The position numbers and the translations under genes are program-made. This document shows positions 30,725 to 42,393 of a stretch of 64,000 bases of DNA, piece after piece. The first letter of the stretch is position 1. Each line of letters opens with the position of its first letter. The notes beneath the pieces are model-generated. The model was not told the origin of the DNA. It saw nothing but the letters and a program-made list of their open reading frames with translations, and made no database searches. The stretch spans positions 6,153,501 to 6,217,500 of the forward strand of contig CM060196.1 in the NCBI GenBank assembly GCA_030549335.1. The letters are read 5' to 3'. The stretch is from Pontederia crassipes. Lineage: Eukaryota > Streptophyta > Magnoliopsida > Commelinales > Pontederiaceae.

Positions 30725-30835
30725 GGACGATATAGAAGCAGAAAAAAACTGATTAACAAGCAGATAAGAAGAACCTGCCGAGAGATGGATCCAAGACTGG
30801 GAACTGATACTGCAACAGAAGATGTGGATGAACCT

Positions 30836-30847
30836 GCTCTGATACCA
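30836..30847 (-). other. Primer binding site of the copia element
   Basis: On the minus strand TGGTATCAGAGC directly follows the LTR end, a perfect match to the initiator-methionine tRNA primer site. Confidence 0.95.
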
Positions 30848-31115
30848 TGTCAACTGCTCTGCTTCAGCTCGAGCCCATTCATGGAGGAAGGAAGAAGCAC
30901 ACTCATGGAGGGAGGAAGAAGAGATTTGATCAGAGATGTGGGCAGAATGACTCACTCACCACAGAGGAGCTCATGAGCTTTTTATATCTCAATGAAACAG
31001 TGAATAACCATTTTCTTACAATGACGTACAACTGAAAGTTTCTAAAGTATTCTAAAGCAACTAATTACAAGTTTAACATCAAGTAATAAACCTATCATAA
31101 TTACAATTATCCACA
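30848..31115 (-). repeat. 5' LTR (right in window) of the copia element
   Basis: 268 bp, same length as the partner LTR at 26006-26273 and about 96% identical by hand count. Ends TGT...ACA on the plus strand. Confidence 0.95.
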
Positions 31116-32078
31116 ATATGCCACATGTTGTATTCCTCATGTTCAAACAAGTAAAGTTCTATGTATATTTTGATGTACATACTCCACTGATAGAACAAGA
31201 AAAGCAAATGTTGTATTACTATACTCCATTCTCCAGTGGTCTGAATGTAATCAGTTCAGCACTCAAACTTCGTTTAATTTTTACCAGATGCCTTGTGCTA
31301 TAAACATAACGTTCAATCAATCTGTTCGAAAAGAAACAATGTTGTACAATCGATTCGGTCTTATTGTAAAACATGTTGGAAGAAGATAAAAAAGGGAACA
31401 AAAAAAAATTCTTTACTGCTCGTGTTTGAGGGACTGCAATACCTCTATTAATACCTCCTCGAACCTCTCTACATTTAGTTTTACCTTCTGTTGCTCCAGA
31501 AATATCGACCAGATAGCACTATATCCCTGCTTATGTATCGACATTGGATCCTTGAACACTGCATGGTCCCGTGGGTAGAGTTCTACCAATGAACTCTCGT
31601 CCTCTCTGATCTCGTAGTCCACGTACTTTATTCCCATGTCTACGACTGGCTCGCGGAAGCAGTACCGGGCTGCTGATGTCATGGTGCCCCATGGTATTAT
31701 TTGTATCAGCGTCGCATTCGCGAGAAGGAACACCATGTTCGTCAGCCCAGCGCCATGGATGCCCATCATGACGTCGCAGGAGTTCACCACCTTTGCGAAG
31801 CGAGAGATGTTCTTGGTCTCCTCGGGTGCGGCCGTAACGACCTCGTAGCCCACCCGCCTAGTCATTGCGATAATCTCCTCCTCGTTCGTGAAGGCGCGGG
31901 GCCCTTTCCTGAGCAGAAGCAGCAATCTCGGCGGCCACCGGCGCCCCAGTGGTCGACCGATGGCTTCCCTCTCTAGCGAAAGGCACGCCCTGATGAAACG
32001 TCGGAAGTCAGCAGTGGAACAGACGTCCGACGACCTGGAAGGATCGATGCCGAGAACCTTGTGACTCCAGAGGCCGAC

Positions 32079-32446
32079 TATGTTGCAAGGGTACAGGTAC
32101 GATATCGGTACCGGGTACGAGTACGGGTACGTGATACGTCAAATTCAAAAAAATTAGGGCACGAATACCATGTTGCAAAATATATGTGTATCATATTCTC
32201 TAATATTAGTACTTTCATGATCATCAATCATTAATTATCTTTTTTAGAATTTTATCTGACAAAATTTTGATATGAAGTACCCAGAAGCATAGGTACGAGT
32301 ACCCACTGAAGTATTCATTTTTTAAAAAATATTTTATTATTGGGTACGTATGGGTACGAATACCCATAAGTATCCATGAAGTACCGGTACCGAGTACGTA
32401 CTCGGTACGGGTACGTTGAAAAAATTGGAGTACCCGTGCATCATAG
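32079..32446. mobile_element. Mutator-type MITE with GGTACG-rich ends, inserted in GT61 pseudo-exon 3
   Basis: 368 bp flanked by the exact 9-bp repeat GAGGCCGAC (32070-32078 and 32447-32455). The intact paralogue has this 9-mer once at the same place (38880-38888), with coding sequence continuous across it. Terminal inverted repeats: TATGTTGCAAGGGTAC at the left and TATGATGCACGGGTAC read inward from the right (2 mismatches in 16). Subterminal DNA consists of GGTACG/GTACCG repeats. It has no coding capacity. Confidence 0.92.
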
Positions 32447-33179
32447 GAGGCCGACGTGCGCATGAGGGAAGCAGCGCACTGAATCGTCCGCGTCCAGGTT
32501 GATGATCGGGTAGTGCGAGAGGTGCTGCAGGATTGGCCGGTACTTGACCCACTGCGCGTTGAAGTCGCTCACGAGGAACTGGACCTCCCCCCTGAACTTG
32601 TTGGAGGTCATGAAGAGGGGGACGAGCACGTCCGTGAAGTCGTGGAAGTAGTTCCCCAAGATCCCCCAGTTGAAAAGAACAGTGAAGGGACACTTTGGTT
32701 AATCTGGCACAGGGGAGGAGAAGCATGTTCGGGGTCGTCAGCGGACAATGATACGACGTTGAGCTCCTTGATGGAGGCCATTACCGAGGGCTCCCACTTC
32801 CTGGTATATGGTCTTATCTTCCATATTGAATTCTCCTGTGCAGATTTGTGAGACTGAGATATGAACATGATTAATGAGGACTTGCCAAAGACCCTGATAT
32901 CGCCATGCATGGTGCAGATGTCTGATCTGTTCCCTGAGAGATCACAATACACGCTGCTCTCCCTAATCATATGCTCCCCTTCATTCAAAAGAAGAAAAAA
33001 AGGGAAGAGATTTAGATTTCAGCTCAGATTTTGCATGCCTTGACATTCCTACAATTAACCTCCATGTTGTTTATGTTTCTAAAGAACATCGATATATCAT
33101 TTGAAGGATTGGATGCAAAAGCATAACTCCCACCAATTAATTTCAGTACTCAACTTTCACTACCTGAAGAGGCATAGAG

Positions 33180-33931
33180 ATGGCATCGCACAACATGAAC
33201 ATCGAAAAATTCACGGGACGAAATAGTTTCCGTCAGACGTAGAGATGGCATCGCACAACATGAACATCGAGAAATTCATGGGACGAAATAATTTCAGTCT
33301 CTGGCAGATCAAGATGAGGGCACTTCTAAAATAACAAGGAGTCTGGGCGTCGCTCGCGAACATGCCGAAGAACAAACCAAAGGAGGGAGACTCGAGGGGC
33401 AAATAAAAGGAGTCCGACCTCGCAAGTTTGACGGCATAAGAGGAGAAGGCGCATTTTATGATTTTATTGTGTCTGGCGGATGAGGTGATTATCGAAGTCG
33501 TCGATCAAGAGACGGCGGTCGGTCTGTGGTCGATACTTGAGAGTCTCTACATGACTAAGTCTCTGACCAACAAATTACTGTTGAAGCAACGTCTATTCAC
33601 CCTCCGCATGCAAGAAGGTACCCCTCTGAAAGATCATCTTGATCAGATGAATACTCTGTTGATAGAATTATGAAACATAAATGTGAAGATTGAGGATGAA
33701 GATGCAGCCCTACTTCTGTTGGTGTCTTTTTCTCTGTCGTACGAAAATTTCGTAAAATCCGTTATCATCGAAAGAGACACAATTACTCTGGAAGAAGTAA
33801 GATCGAGTCTACATACTCGTGAACTTTGTCATAGGCCGTCTGTCAAGACTGTGGAGATTCAGGCCGCAGGGTTGGTAACAACCACAGAAAAGACAAATCC
33901 TAACATAATGGAGTCACTTCAATTCCAGTAA
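33180..33931 (+). pseudogene. Ty1/copia gag fragment inside GT61 pseudogene intron 2
   Basis: The plus strand encodes a copia gag with stops: NIEKFMGRNNFSLWQIKM at the start, then frames at 33458-33673 (a LWSILESLYMTKSLTNKLLL block) and 33683-33931. It stops before any zinc knuckle. The first ~57 bases (33180-33236) are repeated at 33246-33302, so the fragment carries a small internal duplication around its start codon. The sequence is absent from the matching intron of copy B (39414-40770), so it arrived after or without duplication of that copy. No LTRs are seen. Confidence 0.8.
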
Positions 33932-34759
33932 TTGATCACATTGTTAGGTTGCTAGTTCTTATCACAAGTGTTCTAGAGAAATGTCAGCATGTGCGGAAAA
34001 TTTATGGCCACATTGTTCAAGTCAGGGTGAACTATTTTTTGTCAAGTTAATTTATCCGTTAGAACCACAATTGGATCAATGATGAGCTCCTTCTTATAAT
34101 TAGCTAACCATGCATTTTGAAGAAAAAGAAAATAACTAATTAGGAACTAAATCTGTTTACATATATATTGGCACTAGTAATTCTGATGGCATAATTAGAC
34201 AGTCAGAACTAGCAAGACGTGTGAAGATACATGCGTGATTAATACAAAGAAAGCAATAGCTATTGTGTCTTGTATATCTTGTTTGTTGTTTCTTCTCCAA
34301 TTAGTAGAAGAGCAGTTTAAAATGCAGTGCATGCATGCTCTGAAACAACTAGGCAAAAAATAAATCACATTATGTCTGGCTAATAACCTTTTTGCTCATT
34401 TTTCAGTTCCTCCATAGCCGGCGGCAGTCGGCGGCGACGGAGTGGGATGAGTGCGTCCGGACAGCTGAAAACCAACTGCAATTAAACCAAAACCATTGAA
34501 GATGCTGTATTATGCAGTTAGCTATGTTATCTATGTTTGTAGCCTGCATTTAATTATAAACTCTGAAAAGAAGATAAGAATCCATTAACGAAGCTATGTA
34601 CGTACAAGAGGTGAAGAGGCCACGGTCGGATTAGTGGAAGATCAACAGGAGCAGTGGAAGGAGAAGGCAAACCCACAGGACACCGCTGCCGAGCTTCCTC
34701 GCTTCCAAACGCGGTGAAATGCTCACCTTCTCCTCCAAAACACAACTTTGTTGACTTGT

Positions 34760-35429
34760 TAATTTATAGGCAAAGACATATAATGATATGATCATTAGCT
34801 GGCTTCCTTTTTCTTTCAAAAGGCCAAAGGAAAACTTTTTAAGAGGGGAAGATTCTATATATTCCTTTTCCCACTTTCTTGTATAAATTATCAAATGGTT
34901 CACGGGTTACGATTGGGAACTAAAAATGAAAAGGCTTAATGGACGATTATTTCAATTAGTCGTTTACTTATTTATTTTTTGGATGTTTGCAGACTTCAAC
35001 CATGAGCAATTGAATATTAAAAATAGCATGAAGCCATAATTGTATTGTTTACTAATTCGGTAGTTGGTCTGTATCAACGTCGGCGATGTGGGCACATTCC
35101 AACTACAGCTCTCCAAGTTCCACAACTAGCCAAATTAGCCGTTCAGTGATTCCACAACTAGTCGACTGTCAAAGAATTTCTATAGAATTAGCGAACAAAA
35201 AAGACTGAGCATAAAGGAAACAACAAAGACTTGAAACATAAAAAAAAAATGTAGTGTGTCAGATCGACAGGTGTGCAATAAAAATTACTTTACAATAGGT
35301 TGATTAATTTACTGCTTACGCTAGACTGAGTCAACCTAAATGCATAGCATCACACATGCAAAAAGAAGACATTAAGATTCCAGAGTCGAGAGATTGTCAA
35401 TGCATGTATAGACAATCATGCTCGTTGTC
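34760..35429. other. 5' flank of GT61 pseudogene, shared with unit B
   Basis: Non-coding DNA aligned with 41160-42205 upstream of the intact GT61 gene. It represents the ancestral promoter region of the pair. No gene. Confidence 0.6.
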
Positions 35430-36010
35430 AGACCCGGCCCGACCTGGCCAGTCAGACCGATCGGATCGGTGTCCGGAGTCTAAAACAGTCCGTGAGTCGA
35501 TTAAAACTCGGGGACGGATTTGACCTTCTTTGACCCGGTCAAATTTGGTCAAAACCCGGGTTCAACCGGCCGACCCGATGAGTTTAATCGATCCGGCCGG
35601 ATCAATTGTTAAAATGAAAAAAATGAAACATAAACAAATTTATTAAAACATTTAGATATATATATATATATATTCTTAAAATTTATATTTTAATGTCCTC
35701 TTGTCATATATATTTTTTCACTATTTTTTAATTTAAAATTACCTCACAAGAATTTTTTATTTATGTTGATGACTTAATTTATGTTATTTTATTATATTAT
35801 TTAATCTGAATTCTTTTATTTTACTTTATTATACTATATTTTATATTTTTTTATAAATAAGATATTATATATTAATAAGATTATGATAATCTCTTTAACT
35901 TATTTTATTTTTTATTAATTTATATTATCGGTCCCACCATCCGGTTCGACCCGGTCCGACTTGACCCGTTGATCAATCCAGATTGACGGTCGGATCGGGT
36001 CTTATAACAT
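35430..36010. mobile_element. CCGG-rich MITE in unit A
   Basis: Begins near CAGACCCGGCCCGACCTGG and ends near GGTCGGATCGGGTCTTATAA. The CCGGTC/GGGTTCGACC-rich ends are inverted around an AT-rich core. It belongs to the same general family as 17200-18076 and the insertion at 42394-44001. No clear target duplication found. Confidence 0.55.
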
Positions 36011-36547
36011 TGTCGTTACGTCTTTAAGATTTTACGATCCGAGTAATCACTTTAAAGATCGGAAATGTAAGATTATATATGGATCGATTGCTAAATTGTA
36101 AGATCGATGGCATTATAAGATCTTATTGATCATGTGATTTTATTTTTTTAATTTTTATTGAGAAAATAAAAAATATAATATTAAAACTATAAAATTGTAA
36201 GAAAGGAGGTAACTTTTTTTTCTATCATACCAATCTTATTATTTATTTTTTGTTAAAATTGAAAAAAAATTAAAAAAATGAATATTAAAAATTAAAATTG
36301 GCAACGAATTAAATTAAACCCCTCTCATTTTTTATGAATAATCTAATGCTAATTAATAAACTTACGTGAAAAAATGATGACTAGAAAACAAAAAAAAACT
36401 TAAAATTTTTATTAATCAAATGAGGAAATTGATTTACCATTATTCATTATCATAATTAATTTATTCTAACTTCTAACTTTCTATATTGTTATGGAGCCCA
36501 TGAAAATCACAAATTAAGTAAAATGTAAATATTGAGAGTAAAATATT

Positions 36548-36608
<61 letters not shown>

Positions 36609-37320
36609 ATTTTAAAAAAAATATTTATAAGACAAGATCTTACAATTTTAAATAGAGTTTTACGATCATCCCTCCGGATTTCGCTTGATCTTATCTCGGA
36701 AAGAGATCTATCACAATCTTATTGCCAATCACTTGATAGCATCATGGACTAACTTGTGCTCAGATTCACAGTATTCCTCCAAGAGTATGTTCCCATTTTG
36801 TATGAAAAGTGTGTAGTCCTCCAAGATTGGGTATGGGCTTATAGGAACATATGAAAAATTTTATAATGCCTTCTACCTAGGAAAAGTTGCAACTATCTTC
36901 ACTTTTAATCATTGGAAAGAGATTCCAACTCTAATTACTCAGCAGACATAGAAATATATAAATACACATATGGAGGTCAAAATAATGGACTGACGTACAC
37001 AATGACAACGAGGAAACAGTTCATGCAAGCAATCAATAAAAAATATTAAAATTAATATAAAATATATTTTTGCAATTACGGATAAGTTGGACACTGTGGT
37101 CAATAATATCACTTCATTTTATTTCACTGTCCATAGTGCCCTTACGGATCTGTTTTAGTTAAAATTTTTGTTTGTCTTAAATTACTTATGCATCGATGAA
37201 TACATTAATAAAAATATAAAATAATAAAGCAACACATTTTGTAGGTTTATTCCGATCTGGGCTTTTTAAGATAAAGCCCATTTAACTAAGACTAAGGGCC
37301 TCACCCGATTCTCTCATAAA
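36011..37320. other. AT-rich non-coding part of unit A with ATC microsatellite
   Basis: Contains AAGATTTTACGATC-type repeat motifs at 36020-36130 and 36625-36730 that may be the two ends of a MITE. A pure ATC run of about 59 bases lies at 36551-36609. Sequence from 36720 onward matches unit B. No coding evidence apart from short frames. Confidence 0.5.
36551..36609. repeat. (ATC)n microsatellite
   Basis: Uninterrupted run of about 19 ATC/CAT units. Confidence 0.95.
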
Positions 37321-38223
37321 AACTTTTGCTGCCCGCTCCTTTTATTATTGTCAGGAACTCAGGATGCTCGCCGCTGTCCAAGAGCACTTCGTTGCCATCT
37401 GTGGAGACGGTAACGAAGTCCAAGCAAGACTCTCCGAGCATCGCCGGGGAACTCGTCGGCAGGGGAAGAAGAAAGAAGGGGAGAAGACTGGGAATCGGAT
37501 GTGATGCTCCATTCTCCTGTTCCGGATGCTTGTCTTCGATTTAAATCTCGGAAGTATAGATGAAGATTATATTCTTTTTTTTATGGAAAAAAGGTCAGGT
37601 TAGCAAGTTCTACATTGAAAATGACTAGAATTATCTTTGTACAACAATAGAAGAAATATCAAGCCTTCTTTGTGTACACCTATTAGTAAAAAAATCACCT
37701 ACATAGTTATCCTCCATGCATGCATATATGTTGAAATTTAACTTCTTAAACACACTTTTTGCAAGTACTCTTTTAGAATGTTTAGCATTGCCCATAGGAC
37801 AAGTGAATCTCTTTTTACCAGCCACTTTGAGTTTGATTCAATCTTCCGTCCTTTTTATGATCGTTACTCTACTGAGACATCCAGTAAAATTGGCACACCC
37901 ACAAAACGAGAAATGGTTTCAATTCTTTATATGCAAGAGAAATGCCACATGATTGGGCAACATACTCCGCTGACAGAAATAACAAGCAGAGCAACATAAA
38001 TTTCATCTTGTCTTCCTCCTTTCTCCAAGTGGTCTCAGTGTAATCAGTTCGGCTCTCAAAACTATATTTGGTTAGTTTCGACCAGGTGCCTTGTGCTATG
38101 AACATAACAAATCAATCAAATCAATATGTTCGAACAAGAAAGAAACAATGTTGTACAATTGAATTCGATCTTTCTGTGGCACATGTTGGAAGAAGATAAA
38201 AAAAGGGAACAAAAAATAATTCT
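37321..38223. other. Junction between duplication units A and B
   Basis: 37321-37560 ends unit A and matches 44520-44760; it has a GC-richer short frame (37326-37544) also partly seen in unit B, but with no recognisable domain. About 37930-38223 is the 3' flank of the intact GT61 gene and matches 31120-31412. A stretch near 37780-37870 also resembles 45840-45935. No gene called. Confidence 0.5.
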
Positions 38224-41129
38224 CTACTGCTCGTGTTTGAGGGACTGTAATACCTCTACTAATACCTCTTCGAACCTCTCCACATTTAGCTTTACCTTTT
38301 GTTGGTTCAGAAATATCCACCATATGGAGCTAAATCCCTGCTTATGTATCGACATGGGATCCTTGAACACGGCATGGTCCCGTGGGTAGAGTTCTACCAG
38401 TGAGCTCTCGTCCTCCCTGATCTCGTACTCCACGTACTTTATTCCTATGTCTGCGGCCGGCTCGCCAAAGCAGTACCGGGCTCCCCACTTCAGGGCGCCC
38501 CATGGTATTATTTGTATCAGCGTCGCGTTCGCGGGAAGGAACACCATATTCGTCAGCCCGGCGCCGTGGACGCCCATCATGACGTCGCAGGAGTTCACCA
38601 CCTTTGCGAAGCGAGAGATGTTCTTGGTCTCCTCGGGCGCGGCCGTGACGACCTCGTAGCCCACCCGCCGAGCCATTGCGATCACCTCCTCCTCGTTCGT
38701 GAAGGCGCGGGATCCTTTCCTGAGCAGAAGCAGCAATCTCGGCGGCCACCGGTGCCCTAGTGATCGACCGACGGCTTCCCTCTCTAGCGAAAGGCACGCC
38801 CTAATGAAACGCCTAAAGTCAGCCATGGAACAGCCGTCCGGCGATCTGGAAGGATCGATGCCGAGCACCTTGTGGCTCAAGAGGCCGACGTGCGCATGGG
38901 GAAAGCAGCGCACCGTGTCGTCCGCGTCCAGGTTGATGATCGGGTAGTGTGAGAGGTGCTGCAGGATCGGCCGGTACTTGTCGACCCACTGCGCGTTGAA
39001 GTCGCTCACGAGGAACTGGACCTCGCCTCTGAACTGGTTCGAGGTCATGAAGAGAGGGACGAGCACGTCCGTGAAGTCGTGGAAGAGGTTCCCCACGAAG
39101 CCCCCAGTGGAAAAGAACAGTGAAGGGACACTGTGGTTCATCTGGCACAGAGGAGAAGCATGTTCGGCGTCGTCGGCGGACAATGATACGACGGTGAGCT
39201 CCTTGATGGACGCCATTACCGACGGCTCCGACTTCCTGGTATATGGCCTTATCTTCCATGTTGAATTCTCCTGTGCGGAATTGTGAGTCTGAGATACCAA
39301 CATGATTACTGAGGACTTGCCAAGGACCCTGATATCGCCATGCATGGTGCAGATGTCTGATCTGTCCCCCGAGAGATCACAAGTCACCTTGCTCTCCCTA
39401 GGCATGTGCGCCACTTCATTTCAAAATAAGAATAAAAAGGGAAGATTTTAGATTCCAGTTCATGTTGATGATGTTAAGATCATAAATAAAAAGATGATAC
39501 TTTTCTTAACAACTTAAATTTTAACAAAAAAAAAACTAGTCAACATATTAAATTTCATGCCCATATTGAAAAAAATATTTGTTCTTAATTGTCATGTTGC
39601 TCTCAATTTCAAATTTTCTTTCTTTGATATATCACTTGAAGGATGGGATGCTAAAGCATAAACCCTATCAAAAACTAGGGACGCACCTTTCACCATCTCT
39701 TGCTCTCTTTGTTTTTCAGTAAAGTGCAAATTATCCTTGTTCGTACCTGCATGCAATGTCATGCAAAACATGCCGTGTGAATATATAAATACGCGTGAAA
39801 TGAGTTATGTAACTGAGGAAGTGATACATGAACATTTCTCATGGTGTTGAGACACATTTTTCTCAGATTCGAAAAGAGTCAAATGAATAGAGAAAAAAGT
39901 GGACTATCATGTGCAAATAGAAAACTGTCATATGTAAAAAAATTCATTAATTATTTCCTGATTTTAGAAGGTATTAATTTATATATATGTGTGTGTATAG
40001 AAATGTCTGCGAATTGCATCTGTCAAGGAGGTGCTTCGGTGAGAATCACAATCTATATGCTTTCAGTTCGTATGGAGTTGCAAATATGGAAACAGTAAAC
40101 TGATTTAGATGCATGAACTAATTTATAATTTTATACTTCATTTGTGAATGGCCTCTTTCTGGGTCGAACCTTTCATGAAGAAAAAGCTCATTTGAACAAG
40201 TTATAAAATAATAATATTCCCTTGTCATCATATTAAATTAGCATAAATAATACGGTCACTTTGACTCGCATTGTTAGGTTACTAGTTCCTGTCACAAGTG
40301 CTAGAGAAAGGACCGCATGGGTGGAAAAATTATGGTCTCATTATTCAAGTCATTGTGAGCTATTTTTGTCTTAAATTAATTGCGTCCGTTAGAACCACAA
40401 ATTTGTATCAATGATGAGCGTCTTCTTATAAATAGTTAATTATTTTAATAAAATAAGACTGGTTTCTCATCAGAAAATAATTAATTAGAATCTAAGCTTG
40501 TTTACATATATTTTTGGCACTAGCATTTCTGATGGCATAATTAAACAGTGAGAACTTCACAAAGCAAAGGCTTGTGAAGATACATAAGCATAATTAATGC
40601 GAAAAATGCAACAGCGAGTGTGATTGTGTGCTTCTATCCTCCAATACATGCACCATCTTTCTTCCCAATTAACTATTCTAGTCTTGTAGATCTTGTTTGT
40701 TGTTTCTTCCCCAATTAGTACAAGTGCAGTCTAAAATGCAGTGCATGAATGATCTGAAGTGCAATCTAACCTTGTTGATCATTTTTCAGTTCCTCCGCAG
40801 CTGACCACAGTCGCGGCAGCGGCAGCGGCGGCGGCGTAGGATCAGTGTATCCGGATAGCTGAAAACCAACTGCAAGCCAAAAACATGCAAGATCATATCA
40901 TGCAGTTGTCTATATGTTATCTATGTTTTTGCAGCCTGCATGTGATTAAATTCACAAAAGAAGATAAAAGTTTATTAACAAAACTAAGATATTGGAGCAA
41001 TCAGAGGTACGTACAGGAGGTGAAGATTCCAAGGTTGGATTTGTGCAAGATCAGCAGGAGCAGCGGAAGGAGAAGGCAACCCCAGAGGGCAACGTAGCCG
41101 AGCTTCCTCGCTTCCAGACGGAGCTTCAT
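38224..41129 (-). CDS. Family 61 glycosyltransferase (XAT/XYXT-like), 3 exons
   Basis: Predicted Golgi type II membrane glycosyltransferase of family GT61, whose plant members add arabinosyl or xylosyl side chains to xylan or to N-glycans. Exon 1 is 41129-41015, exon 2 is 40869-40771 and exon 3 is 39413-38224; donors and acceptors are GT and AG and the phases fit (1 and 1), giving 467 residues. A short cytoplasmic lysine/arginine-rich start precedes a leucine-rich anchor (about residues 13-29), then a proline-rich stem in exon 2. The catalytic part has HDFTDVLVPLF (about residues 182-192) and HGAGLTN (about 354-360), the family's signature region. No lesion is visible. The exact sugar and acceptor cannot be told from sequence; placement in the arabinoxylan-related group is inference. 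Copy A next door is a pseudogene. Confidence 0.9.
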
Positions 41130-42393
41130 GTTGTATCATCCGGAAGTGCCCACCTTCTCTTCCAAAACACAACTTTTATATGACTTACTTATAGGCAAAG
41201 ACATATAATAATATGGTTATTAGTTGGCTTCTTTTCTTTCAAAAAAACAAAAAGAAAGCTTTTTTTAGAGGAGAAGTTTTCTTTTTTTTTTATTTCTTGT
41301 AAATGGTTCATGAGTTTTGATTGGGAACTAAAAATGGAAACCTTCTCTAATTCATTAAGTACTTAACCAAAAAGCTCAATATGGATAGTAACCTTCTTTA
41401 CTTCTCAGAAGATTTATTCATATTGCTCTCATTCTAGTGCTATTAATTATGAACAATCTTGATCGAAAGAAAAACTCAATATGGAGGGTTATTTCAATTA
41501 GTAATTTATTTATTTTTTCGATGTTCGTGGACTTTATTACGAGTAATTGAATATTAAGGATAGCATGGAGTCATAATTGTATGGCTTATCAATTCGGTAG
41601 TTGGCATGTATCAGGGTCGGTGATGTGGTACATTCCAACTACAACTCTCCAAGTTCCACAATAGCCAAATCAGTGGCGCACATTTTAGTGATTCCACAAC
41701 TATCAAAGAAATTTCTCAATAAAATTAATAAACAAAAAAAAAACAATGAGAATAGAAGAAACAACAAAACTTGCAAAAAAAAATTATAAAAAATATGTAG
41801 TGTGCCGACCGACTTAATGTGTAATGGAAATTTATTTTAGAATAGGTCGATTAATTTACTATGAATCATGGTATTGTCACTCTTTTTGAAACAATTTTAA
41901 CGTTTTGATTATCAACATTTTGAATATCACTATTTTTCTTCTAAAATATACTATTGTCACTTCATTACATGAAAGTGCTGAACACTTTTATCCTTCTAAA
42001 ATAAAATAAAATAAAATGATAATAGTGTATTTTGAAGTGACACTAATGATGTTCAATTTGAACATAAAATAATATAGGCATAAAATAATATACTATTTAA
42101 TATAGGGATAAAATAATCTAAAAGGATCTGGCACTAAAATTTTTAGAATTGCAATAAAATGATATATTTACTATTTTCACGCTAGACTGAGCTAACCTAG
42201 ATGCATAACATATTTTTTTACTCAAACACATATTACATACATATGTATGATCCAAGCGTCAGAGATGTTAATGTGTTACCAATCACTTTGATAGCACCTT
42301 GTTGTACAAGAAGTGCACGTGTCCCAACTCATAACTCCAAGATTGGGTATGGGCTTATAAGAACACGTGGCAAATTCGGTAATGCCTTTTGCC
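41130..42393. other. 5' flank of the intact GT61 gene
   Basis: Putative promoter region on the minus-strand gene's upstream side. 41160-42205 is shared with 34740-35350 in unit A. No other gene. Short frames here are not supported. Confidence 0.55.

Larger units (their letters stand above)
26001..31120 (-). mobile_element. Complete Ty1/copia retrotransposon with 5-bp target duplication
   Basis: 5.1 kb element (26006-31115) bounded by the exact direct repeat ATATG (26001-26005 and 31116-31120). Both LTRs are 268 bp, and the minus-strand order is LTR, PBS, gag, protease, integrase, RT, RNase H, PPT, LTR, which is copia order. The gag type and short LTRs suggest an Ale/Retrofit-like lineage, but I cannot place it firmly. 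The right flank is the 3' side of the GT61 pseudogene; the insertion lies at or very near the left edge of the duplicated segment. Confidence 0.95.
31413..34735 (-). pseudogene. GT61 glycosyltransferase pseudogene (copy A)
   Basis: This is the paralogue of the intact gene at 38224-41129. Exon 1 (about 34640-34735) lacks the ATG present in copy B (ATT stands at that place) and has TAA within the membrane-anchor region. Exon 2 is at about 34388-34475 and is altered in frame. Exon 3 (about 31413-32975) has a 1-base loss near 32662 that shifts the frame just before the HDFTDVLVPLF motif, an in-frame 3-base deletion, and a 368-bp MITE insertion. The last 170 codons (31413-31925) remain open and keep HGAGLTN. 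Intron 2 carries a copia gag fragment. Several independent lesions show the copy is dead. Confidence 0.9.
31120..37560. repeat. Segmental tandem duplication, unit A
   Basis: Matches unit B (about 37930-44765) collinearly: GT61 3' flank (31120-31412 with 37930-38223), GT61 exons and introns, the 5' flank (34740-35350 with 41160-42205), a block around 'ccaagattgggtatgggctta' (36818 with 42340), 36885-37060 with 44020-44330, and 37230-37560 with 44430-44760. Differences are mostly transposon insertions in one or the other unit. Borders are approximate. Confidence 0.85.

Noticed and set aside
35430-36010. Target-site duplication for the unit A CCGG-rich MITE
   Set aside because: I tried several end placements and none gave a matching 8-9-bp flank, so no duplication is claimed.
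38342-38797. 151-codon minus-strand frame overlapping the GT61 gene
   Set aside because: It is an out-of-frame reading of GT61 exon 3, rich in Arg/Gly from GC-rich codons. The same applies to the frames at 38819-39259 and the plus-strand frames at 38447-38947.
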